Part shown: positions 24,001 through 36,000 of the stretch, piece after piece
How the letters are laid out: every line of letters begins with the position of its first letter
How positions within the stretch are numbered: position 1 is the first letter of the stretch
DNA from: Ophiothrix spiculata
Taxonomy: Eukaryota; Echinodermata; Ophiuroidea; Amphilepidida; Ophiotrichidae
Assembly: GCA_000969725.1 (NCBI GenBank)
Contig: JXSR01S002365.1
Reading direction: 5' to 3' (one strand)
Length of the DNA: 44,141 nt
Position numbers and translations under genes: made by a program
Notes under the pieces: generated by a model
Seen by the model: the letters and a program-made list of their open reading frames with translations, nothing else
What the model was told of the DNA's origin: nothing
The model's database searches: none

Positions 24001-27000
24001 AACGTGTTACTAATTTGACTCATTTTGTTTTTCTCACAATTCTGATTTTCATAAACAGCATGAAGTGTTTTGCAAGTCTTATGCCAGTAGAAGGTGAGCA
24101 AGGCCATGACCAGATATTCTTTCATGAAATAAAAAATAACTTACTGTAACTGGATCGATGAAGGTTACAAAGTCAATGGTGAAATATCCCATCACCCCTC
24201 TCTGATGACAGCTTTGAGCAATCTTCCTACAGGCTGTATTTAATTCTCCGGGATCAACTGAAGACTGTGGTATAGACAATCCCCAACAACCAAATGGGCT
24301 TTCAGCATGGATTTGGTCTCCACATGACACTACCGTGAGTTCGTTGTTAGGTTCTATTAACATGTTGACTGAGAGTGCTGTGACGCTGTCTGAAGGCGGG
24401 CAGGCCTCTATCACACCACCTACAAGTAACAAGAAGAAAAATATTGTCAAAATTATCGTCATTAATAGCTGTGTTGATCCAAAGATTTAATTTAGGATAC
24501 CATATAGGTTTAATTAATATTAGGTGACACATTCTCTAAATATGACAACCCAAAAATAAAAAGCACAGAAGTCTGGCATGTTAAATTACTACATGAATTC
24601 ACTGTAAGAACTAATAGCTGGTGTAAAAAGTCACCATTTCCAACACCCCCAGCTCTTACAGTGAATTTCTCTGTGTGTGGTGTACACCAGCCCTATGGCT
24701 TCCTCTCACAAAAACATTGGTTTAATCTTTTTATACGTAAAATTCTCTTAAAAGTCAATTAAAGAAGTACAACTAACCTTGACTAAGAAAAGCTTCTAGA
24801 AACACCTGCCATGTGGGAAAGACCTTGTTATTGACAGGCTTTGCATGTTTGGCAAGAATGTCAGGGATCTCAGCATGGATCTTGATATACGCTGGTTCCT
24901 GGGCCCATCGCTTACTCCATTTCTCTCCATATCTCTCCGACTCTTTCTTAGCCCACGTATGGCAACGAAGGTTAGGCGTTACATCACAATAGGCTATACC
25001 ACGCCCATCCACTTCATCATCTAATTTGAAGAGATAGCGCTTGACGTCTAGATTGTCTGTAACTAGCTGAGCGAGGCTCTCGTGAAGCTGAAACCAATCA
25101 ACAAAGCAAATAAAGATGATCTCATAATATTTGGGATATGCAAGCTTGATCTTTTTTGACTGCAACATGTTTTTCCACTGCAAGTACAAATTACCAAGGC
25201 AGCTAAATTTACACTCAAATACAAACAATTGAAAGAATCCCTTTGACTGCTCTCTTGTTGTCTTATTTGGTGACAATCTTTCCACAAGCTAAGCTAAATC
25301 AGATACACATAACTTTATTATAAAGATGTGTATAATACATCCCCCATAATATTTCTATTTTTATAATAGCCAGTTATTAAAATAGCCATCATAAATTATT
25401 TGTTTATTGTTTCCGATCATATTTGCTTGTTTCACCAACACTCCGTAATCATCACTTCCTTCCTTAGCACATTTGATCCTTTTCAAAACACATCCTTTAA
25501 TAATTTGATGTAGATGATATGTGGCATGAATATTTACAGTCAAGGCTAGTGAAAGGGACCCAGCCATCGATTGTATGAACTAAACACCATATCCCCACAC
25601 TGGTGATTGGATTGAGACTGCAATTCTTAAAGTTTGAGCCCTAAATAATCACACACATATTGACAAACAGTAGCGGCTGCTCAACGTGCACTGAAGCTAA
25701 CTGTGAATAGACACGCACTACGTACCTGTTGTAAACTGTACACATCATAATCTGATGGTGGGATGTCTACTTTAGCACTGCTGAATATTCTCTTGGACCC
25801 TGACTTAGTAGAGTAGAGATGTGCTACTTCAGGTTCACTGCCTAACACTGGTATATCTGGATACAAAAACAAAAATTTCAGTTATTTACAATTTGAAATA
25901 ATCCTGGGTCAAGTTTAAAGCAATACTACGAGGGTCATTCAAAAAGTTCTACCTGTTGTATCATAACTTTTGTTCTGTTAAAGGTAGCTACTTAAAAATT
26001 GACACAAATATAGCTAAGGATGTCACCTACAAATGGTGTAACAATCATATCAACATCTTTTCTAGATTTCTGTAGGTTACCTGAAAACCACAGTAAGGTT
26101 AGGGTACACTGGAAACGGTAAAATATCTAATGACATTTCTTCTGAAATTATATGTGCAGCTTATGTATGAAAAACTATATGTAAACCCAAAATTTATGTA
26201 AGTTACAGAATAAATTTGATATGAAAGTGTACCTAACAGTCCAACAAGTCATTTGTCACTGATAAAGTACACTTGTTACAGACAGAAATTACCCAGAATC
26301 CCTATATTTGAAAGGATGTCTTGTACTCTCTCAGGTTTACAAATATTAGCATAATGTGTTTCTCTGTAGCCTGACTTTTCTATGTCCGTATTTATGTAAA
26401 AGGCAACATTTAAAGCTACTGAATTTGGTTGCCCTTGGTATCTACCATGAAAACATTTTCAAAATAAAACTTCATAATGCCGCCATTTTGTATCTCGTTT
26501 TATTCAGGTCAATTTCTTCGTAAACTGTGTCTTTGGTGATTTTAATATTATTGCTGGAGAAGCTATTTGTTCCTATTATTGTTATCCTTGTGAATTACCA
26601 TTATTTGCAGTTTGGGTCAGCTTTTTTAATTATCCCGCATAATTGTATGTTCGTTCTTATGTTTTATAATATTTTAACTGTATAGCAATACTACATGGCT
26701 ATATTATGGCCTTTTTAATTTACTGTATTTGAGCCACTTTTAAAAATATTGCACATATTTTGACCGTTTCCGGTGTAACGAAACCCTCTGTGGTTTTCAA
26801 GACAATTACAAAAATCTAGAAAAGATATTAATATGATTGTTGCACAAAATGTAGGGCACATTCTTAACTATATTTTTGCCAATTTTCAAGTTTCTACCGT
26901 TATTAGAACAAAAGTTATGATACAACAGGTAGAACTTTTTGAATGACCCTCGTATATATTATGATCAAAAATAGATTTGAGTTAAACAGTTTAAATCAAA

Positions 27001-30000
27001 GAATTATGACTAACTGAGGTGATCCTCATGCACATTTTTCTCCAAACCCTTTTCTCTTGAAGCTAGTGCACAAAATAGATACATGCACTTCGCAGGATGA
27101 AGACTTGATCACAACATTGAAAGCTCTCTCTCTCCGAAGTTCTTTAGGGGAGCAATTAGGGGAGCTATGGATGGAGTAATTAGGGGAGCTATCAGGAAAT
27201 TTAGCTGTTAGAACCATCAGGCTAGGCACTCCCTTATGCTCCCATAAAGCATTTGTGGGGATCAGGGAGGCTAAATAGAGCTCACTCCCCTCAAACAGAA
27301 GTACCTGGTATGTACAATATTACACAGAATCATGACAGCAATATGATTATTTTATTTTGATATCCTTACAAACATACAAATTTAATTCAGTGTTGTTTTA
27401 CATTGAAAAATTCAGGATTCTTGATGACAACATGTCCACACAAAAACCACAACACACACAAAGCACAACACAAACACGTTAATCTGGACAATCTACTTAC
27501 TAAGTAAATGTGCCACCGCTACGTCATCTTTGTGCATGACTCCTGGTACAATGTAAGCTTCCTTGCCAACGATGAGGTGCTTGATTCTCACCAATGCATG
27601 GGGACTGTATTTGAGTAATGTAGCAAGACACATGCTATGAGTCTGAAATCAAAATGACATATGCAATGGAATTATTCCTGATGCACTTCCATCTGATTAC
27701 CAGGCTAGAATTTTGGTGTGAGTCCCACTTATGCAAAGATTCCAACACCCCCCCCCCCCACCAAAAAAAAATAAAAAAACACCACATTTCCACAATCTGT
27801 AAAATGTTTTATGATATGAACTAAATAAAAGTACATCCAAAGATTTTTGCCAAGCCCCATCAAGGAAAATCAAAAATGACTCATATGTCTTGATAAAATT
27901 TTACTTCAAAGTTCAGTGGTACGTGGTAGCTAGGTTTCTTGATCATTTTATTCCCAATTGTCATGAACTTGTCAACGACAAACAGGTGAAGATCAATTTT
28001 AGAACCAGAAAAGGGTGATGAATTCAGCACCATACCTTGAGTTGTAAGTAAAATGTACCTTTGCGGTATTAATGGAAATGCTTTAAAGATAATTCGCAAT
28101 GTCGGATTATAGATATTGTTAGTTTGTTGACAATGAAAATGTTTGCTGATAGCAGCCTTACTTAGTACTCATACATTTGTAAAGTGGCTGACAATTTGAT
28201 TGCTGGTAGACTGAGTGAAGGTAGCTATGTCGCATCTATCCTAGTAAATTTCATTGCCAAATAAACATACTTTTTTGCTTCCTTATTTTAGTAGCACATT
28301 TTGATTTTTTTTCTAGGGGTGCATGCAATGATATTAACAACATATTTTTTCCTCATGTTCAACTTACAGGGAAGCTATTGGCTGCCTCTGGTATGATAAT
28401 CTTAAACCTTTGTGACATATCTTGCTGCTCTTCCACATTGCCAGTATGCACAGCTGACTGCAGACCTAGGAGTTTATTGTAGTACTGTAAAGTCTCGTCG
28501 TTGAGGGGAACCGGCGAGATGTAGATGACTTCAACATTGGAATCTGTATGGAGAGTAAATCACACAAAATGTGTTAATACCCAGTTAAAGATAGTTCAAC
28601 AATAACGTCATGTAAGTGCAAGAAAGTCGTATCTGCAATAGCTGCCACTTTACATAAATTTGAATTGCACACTGTAGAATGGTAAGTCTTGGGTCAGAAA
28701 GAGACTCTTGAAATTGTTTTTCAGGTGACACTTCACCTGAAGAATCATTTCAAGAGCTACTGACATAATGGGAGAGAAATTTTAATTTTTCATATTCTAG
28801 TGACAAGGTAGTAAATAAATATAACATATGGCAGCCATTGGAAGTGCGACTTTCTTGCACTCACATGACAAATTCACCTTATCTCATTGTGCAGTTGCAT
28901 ATCATTGACAATTTATTATCAAACTACAGTCAATGGAACATTGCACCCAGCGTTGTATTCACAGAAATGGGTCTACACTATAATAGGCATGTGTCAATGC
29001 ACAGTACATCACGTTTTAAGAACTTTTTGAGTACATACAAGCAGTTGTAAAGTACAAAGCAACAAACATGCCAAAAAGTAGGATTTTGCTTTAGTTTTTG
29101 ACAAATATTGAAAAGATAATGAAGATTCCTATTAAATTAGAAAAGTCCTCTTTACCTAATACTAATATCTATTCACAAAGATTAAAGTTGGTTATTGAAA
29201 GGGATGCAAACAGAGAGGTTCATCACAAAATCATCAACTCTGTACTGATGCATCTGCAAATTTTCCACACTCAGGCGACTAAAATCGCCCGCGCTGGATA
29301 ACAATTGGCGGGCGCATGGATGCATCATCGTTGACTGAAGGCGAGGCACTCTTATATATTAAAGACAGGGGAATGTGCCACGGTCAAGACCTCTTCTCAA
29401 GCCTCCTATTTGCTCCCCAAGATCCCCATTTCAGGCTAATTTCAGTTCTAAGGAGCCCAATGTTTAATCAGAGCAGACCCAAAAGTGTGTTTTCAAGATT
29501 ATTTTGTCAATTTTCAACTCTTATGGCATAGGAAAAATAGAAGACCTTAATTTGGAAAATTTTGACCAAAATATCAGATCCATAAGGCTCTATGATAGAA
29601 AATATGTGCAGCAAATACCTACTGAAATTTCACCTTCACCCAGGCTTGGCATGTAGAAATTCTTGAGATGATTCTTAAGTAGTATATCTCAAAGAATTCC
29701 ATTTCTTTTGGTCGTTCTCTTCAGTGACCTACACACTCACCTAATAAATCACACAACCTAGACATCTGTTGATTCTGTAGAATATTGAAGTCATTCATGG
29801 ATGCTCGGATTTTCTGAGAGTAGCCCAATGATGGGAGGTGTAATAGAACTCTCCGGGATTTCTTGATCCGATTCCAAGATTTCTGAAATTTCTGCACAAA
29901 AGAAGTGAGAAAACAGGATGAAGATTACATGGTGCAATAAAGAAGACTTTAAAATATGCAAAAAAAAATTAACACTAAATAGTGGGAATTAAGTATAATC

Positions 30001-33000
30001 AATAATTCATCCACTACATTAGTGGACATTCAAGTTCCTCAATATGGTATTTTGAGATATGTGGTCTGGAAATATAATTCCATATCACATAGAGAAGAAC
30101 TTGTCACAATTTATTTACCACTTGTGAAAAGTGGCGCAAGGTGGGATTTACAAACAAAAAAATAAAATAAAATAAAAACCTGAAAGAAAATAAATAAAAT
30201 TATGAAAAATGACAAAGTGAGGTAGAGAGCTTTCATGTTTTTTGTTTGTAAGAAGAGATGAGAAAATAGAGATTCATATTCATGATCATTCAGGGCGGGT
30301 TCTAAGCCAGAGAACAGGCCTATACTAATAACAACATTGATCTACCAACAATCCACCAACCCACATCCCATCGTATGCTGGGATGTACACAGCTTGTACT
30401 TCAGCTTTTCTAAGCGTGTTGCATCATGTGTGCAATGTTGTCCTGAAGGAATTATTATTTTCCATACCGTGGTTGACCCTGTGTATGATTAGTAGCAGCT
30501 TCAAAATATAATTAAATTGATACAAAGCAACGACATAGCAGGACTTATATATTTTTTGTACTGCTGTAAATGTAAGACATACGGCAAGATAAAATAGGCC
30601 CTACAAACTAGAGCTATTTCACCCATATCAAACGCAACAAATCCATGAGCTTCCAGGGCCTTCACCCCCTCGACCCCCAAGAGGGATTGACCCCTGCTAG
30701 CAAGGATGCTGTGCTCACTACACACGTGTATGATAGTGACATATTGGCAATTACTAATATAAGAAGTGGAACTTGAACTAAATTAGTTGAAAACCACTGG
30801 GTTAAAGTTACACATTGAAACAATATATTTCTGTTGTTGCAATGTAACCTTGGTGCTGAATCTGAAGCCAACTGTAACTGATAATAAAAATCGTACCTGT
30901 GTTTTTTCCCTGAGCCATTCCAACTGTTGTTTTCTACTCTGCTTTAACTGTTTACGTATCTTAGCCATCTTGACATGCATAACCCATGAGATAGCAATCA
31001 CTCCAGCAGCCCATTTCTTCTTTCTGTATTCCAGATATGCCAGTCTATCCTGGTACCGTCTCCATGTCGATTGGATTCTCGTGGCTGCGACATGCTCTCC
31101 GTCAGGGCCAAGGTATCGCCTACCTGGTCTTCTAATGAGTGCTTGAACGTCCTCTAGGTTTATGAGTGTATTTAAGAGTTCTTTCTGTGTTGGGTGTTTG
31201 TCAAGTTCATATTCAATAGCAAGATCAGCTAATCTGTACAGAAAAGAAGAGTTCAGTGGTGTGAGTGACCTCTTTTGAAAAAAAGTGAAATTTGGTTAAA
31301 AAAATGAGAAAATCACCCCCCCTAAAATATGAAAGAAGCAGCTACATTTTTTGCCTCTAAGAAATTGAAAAAAAAAGAAGAACTCTTCATAAGAAATATC
31401 ACATCCCATAGTGTTGTCTTGTTATAATTGAACAATCCGTCTACATACTTGCTTGATGCAGATGTAAACGAAGTACACTTTAGAGCCCACCAAAAACTTG
31501 ACCCAACTCCCAAAGTAAAGAATACTTGATCTGAAATATCAATTAGAACATTCAAAATCTGTATGTGATGAATAAGCTGACAAAATGGCTGTCATTTTCT
31601 TCTGTTACTACAGGGTGGACCAATAAAAGCGTTATTGAAGTTCAATATCTCGTAACTTGAAATTGGAAAACAATGTTTATATATATTCATAAACTATGGT
31701 ATCTTGTCCATGTATGGTGAAAATTTCATGTCAAACAATGCTTGCATTGCAAAGTTATTGACATTCGCGCAAAAACCGCAGAATTCCACTTTGTCCAAAG
31801 CCGGGAATACTTTAATCTAATGTTCACTAGAATCATAATTAGGTCTACAATCAGCATGGTTTTTATTATCTTTATGACGTTGATGCTTATCATCAATGTA
31901 TTAAAGGTGCATATCATTGACTGAGAGTACTATTGACATGCATCACAATAACATAAGTATGGTGTACTTCCATAATAATCTAAAGAATGTATTGGGCACA
32001 AAGTAAAGTTCAAATCGGCAAAAGGCAGTGCATGTATTTGGACGTTTTCATTTATAACGTTGGTTTGTAAGGCGGTAAGAGGAGTAAGTCCACAAGTCGC
32101 GAGACAACATTTATTGCTAAACGTTTTTTTTAGAACTGGTAGCTACGCGGCCAGCTAAGCTAACTCTGTAAATAGTCTGTGTAGATGGTACACGTGCATT
32201 AGGAATGACTTTCNNNNNNNNNNNNNNNNNNNNNNNNNNNNNNNNNNNNNNNNNNNNNNNNNNGTTTTTTTTAGAACTGGTAGCTACGCGGCCAGCTAAG
32301 CTAACTCTGTAAATAGTCTGTGTAGATGGTACACGTGCATTAGGAATGACTTTCCTAATGCACATATCTACAAAGACTATTTACAGAGTTAGAACAAAGT
32401 TTCACCCCTTTGGTACTGTTTTGAACAGGGAGATCTGCAGCAAACATTGCTGCTGTAAATGCAGAACTCATCCTAAGATGAGTTCTCGACGCAAGTTCCT
32501 TCATCACATTCTTTAATCTAATCAGTAACGCAAACCCAATCAGCTAATTAAGACAGATATTATAATTATAACCAATATTCATTCATTGTGTGCACCCATG
32601 TAAACTTGCCCCATGGACAAACATAATTTTGACTCTTTTTGCGCATATGGCAATAACTTTGCAATGCAAGCTTTGTTTGACATGAAATTTTCACCATACA
32701 AGGACAAGATACCATAGTTTATGAATATATAAAAAATATTCTTGAATTATTTTTCAATTTTAAGTTACGTGACATTAAACTTCAATAACGCTTATATTGG
32801 TCCACCCTGTATATTGTCAAAACAAAGGAATATGCACGAAGAATTGAGTCTTGATCTGAGTGAAGTAATGCAAGACTAAAGAGGCAAGTGACCAGCGTAC
32901 TGACCCCAACGCCTCTTACTCGATTATAAAAACATAACCTTACCTGTCCCCGTAGATAAATGCTACAGGTACAGCATAGCTTGCCAAGAACTTCTCCAGA

Positions 33001-36000
33001 TGTTTCAGCATGGTGACAATATTCCCCCAAGATAAACAATAATGTTGTTTGAATGCCAAGAAGTCTTTGTTGTTCTCTCTCACTTTGCCGTGTTGGACGG
33101 AGAATCTGTGATGTAATTGCCTGAATTCACTGGCTGGAGTAGTAGGTGGTGGCTGAAAATGGAACATTTTAGAACAGAAATTAAAAAGCCTGAAAATGAA
33201 TACATGTTTTACTTACCTATCAAATACCTATTTTCTTTCACATGCCGTACGGGTGGGTGTTTGTATGAATCTACAAAAACGCATATTCAGTGGTGATGAC
33301 TATTTCAATGCATTTTCAGAATATTAGTACTTAAACAAATGCTCAAAAATCCTGGTTAGTTAAAGTTGATATTTCCTTGTTAACAAGGGTTGGCCAAAAT
33401 CATGTGATTATAGGCGACCCTGTAGTTTCTGATTTGATTTTACCCATCAGCCCAGAGTACTAGTAACACTTACAACTAAGTGACTGGGTAAAAGTTTTTT
33501 TTTTTTTAATTTGACCAATTTTAAGCCAACTCAAAGGCATTTTCACTTATAACATATGATTAGCACATATGCTAAAAGTCTGCACTGGTGGAAATATGTT
33601 GTATAAAGTATATGCAATTAATACGAGGGTCATTAAAAAAGTTCTACCAGTTGTATCATAACTTTTGCTCTGTTAAAGGTAATTACTTGAAAACTGACAC
33701 AAATATAGCTAAGAATGTCACCTACAAATGGTGAAACAATCATATCGATATCTTTTCTAGATTTCTGTAGGTTACCTGAAAACCACAGTAAGGTTAGGGT
33801 ACACCGGAAACGGTAAAATATCTAATGACATTTCACCTGAAATTATATGTGCGGCTTATGTATGAAAAACCGTCTGTAAACCCAAAAGTTACGTAGGTTA
33901 TTACAGAATAAATTTGATATGAAAGTGTACCTAACAGACCAACAAATCATTTGTCACTGATAAAGTAAACTTGTTACAGACATGAATTACCCAGAATCCC
34001 AAAATTTGAAAGGATGTCCTGTACCCCCTCAGGATTACGAATATCAGCATAGTGTGTTTCTCTGTAGCCTGACTTTTTCAAGTGCGTTTTTATGTAAAAA
34101 GCAACAGTTGAAGTTACTACACCACATTTTTCAGTCAAAAACATGAATTTGGTTGCCTTTGGTATCTACCATGAAAATATTTTGAAAATAAAGCTTAACA
34201 ATGCTACCATTTTGTATCTTGTTTTATTAAGGTCAATTTCGTCGTAAACTATGTCTTTGGTGATTTTGATATTATTGCCGGAGGGGCTATTTGTTCCTAT
34301 TATTGTTATCCTTACGAATTACCATTATTTGCAGTCTGGGTCAGTTTTTTTAATCATCCCGCATAATTGTATGTTCATTCATATGTTTTACAATTTTTTT
34401 ACTGTATAGCAATACTACATGGCTAGATTATGGCCTTTTCAATTCACTGTATTTGAGCCACTTTTAAAAATGTTGCACTTATTTTGACCGTTTCCGGTGT
34501 AACAAAACCCTCTGTGGTTTTCATAAAACTTACAGAAATCTAGATAAGATATTTATATGATTGTTGCACCATGTGTAGGGGACATTCTTAACTATATTTT
34601 TGCTAAATTTTAAGTAGCTACCTTTATTAGAACAAAAGTTATGATACAACAGGTAGAACTTTTTGAATGACCCTCGTATATGCAAAATCAAACACAAGAC
34701 TTACCAGAGGACCATCTTTAACAGGTACCAAACTCAATGACTTTCCAGATTTGGCAGAAGCAGGTTTGAATTTCCCAGAATGCATAGAGGATTCAGCCCA
34801 AGTAAGCTTATCGCCATCTGATGATGCAGTAATCGGCCGCATCTTGTCGAATTTGGAAGGAACTGGAGAGGAGTCTTTGTGCTTGGTTATTGTGTCTAAA
34901 TCCATCTTGACTTGTGCAAGGATACCATCTACAGAGGTAAACAAATATGATCAAATAATGACATATATATGGACAACAAATAGGTACAGGTTTAAAGATT
35001 GACAATTTTTAATTTTGTAATGGGTTGTTCAGAGTAGTCCAACAATTTTCATTGATTGTCATTGCTTGTCTTAGACTGTTATTGATGTTTGAGCCAAGAC
35101 GGAAGCTTTTCAGTGGGACATTTGGAAGGGGTTGAAGAAATCATTTGGAATCACAAGTCATGATTCAAATATAAATGTAGTATAATATACAGCAGTATGC
35201 AGAATATGATGCATCGGACCCCTATCATTATGAAAACAGAATATGATGCATCGGACCCCTATCATTATGAAAACTACTAACAGGAGCTGGCTGTGCATTT
35301 CCTTATAGTTTTGTGTCACAACTCTCAAAATGCTTTTCGTCATTGTCCTTGCATCACTTTCTAAATGTCGAAAAACTTCCATCATGAACTGGTAACAAGC
35401 CCTTAAAGTACATAAACCATCACTTACCACCTGTCAAGCCAGTTCCCTTGTGATCTTTCTTCTCTCTTGGGTCATACATGGTAATCAGCTTCTGTCTTAC
35501 GGGGTTGGGGTCAAGGGTCAGTTCTGCTGCAGGGGGTATTAGTCCTCTCTCCATTAAACTAAGAATTCCTTTGCGAGCATCCTTTTCTTGAATTGGTGGA
35601 GGAATAAGCTGTAAAAAAAAACATACATATATATTACAATCTAAAATGAAGAAAGACTCCCATTGAATAGTACATATATTCAGCAAATGGGAATAGCCTG
35701 TATTTGCATCTGTTGGAGTGCTCATCTATCTTTTGAATTGGACCAAACTTATTATATTTGGGTGATGGCATTGCCTTGCCATCCTTCACTACAGTCTGCT
35801 ACCTTCCAGCGTTGACGTTTGACACATGTGTCGAGAGCAGCACATGAAGGCAAGTATCTTGCTCAAGGACACTACACAAGCAACCAACATGATTAAAACC
35901 TCTCAATACTCTATTATTAAGAGTCAGGGACTTATACAGCTAGGCCATGCAAATTTAATCTATGCAAAATATCAGAAGCTTTGGAAAATCTTACAGACTG

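Larger units (their letters stand above)
31611..32809. mobile_element. Mariner-like foldback element with an assembly gap
   Basis: The ends cagggtggaccaataaaagc and (reverse) cagggtggaccaatataagc are inverted. TA lies at 31609-31610 and 32810-32811. Inverted similarity continues through aaacaatg.ttgcattgcaaagttatt. Transposase-like remnants occur in both orientations around the gap. Confidence 0.8.

Noticed and set aside
30787..31146. Plus-strand open frame of 119 codons
   Set aside because: It is antisense to IQCH exon 10; the minus-strand frame has the IQ motif, splice sites and family match.
32117..32365. Minus-strand frame across the N gap
   Set aside because: It is created by reading through 50 unknown bases between two identical copies; only the short transposase-like motif is meaningful.
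34667..35002. Plus-strand open frame of 111 codons
   Set aside because: It overlaps IQCH exon 8 antisense and the end of a mariner-like element.
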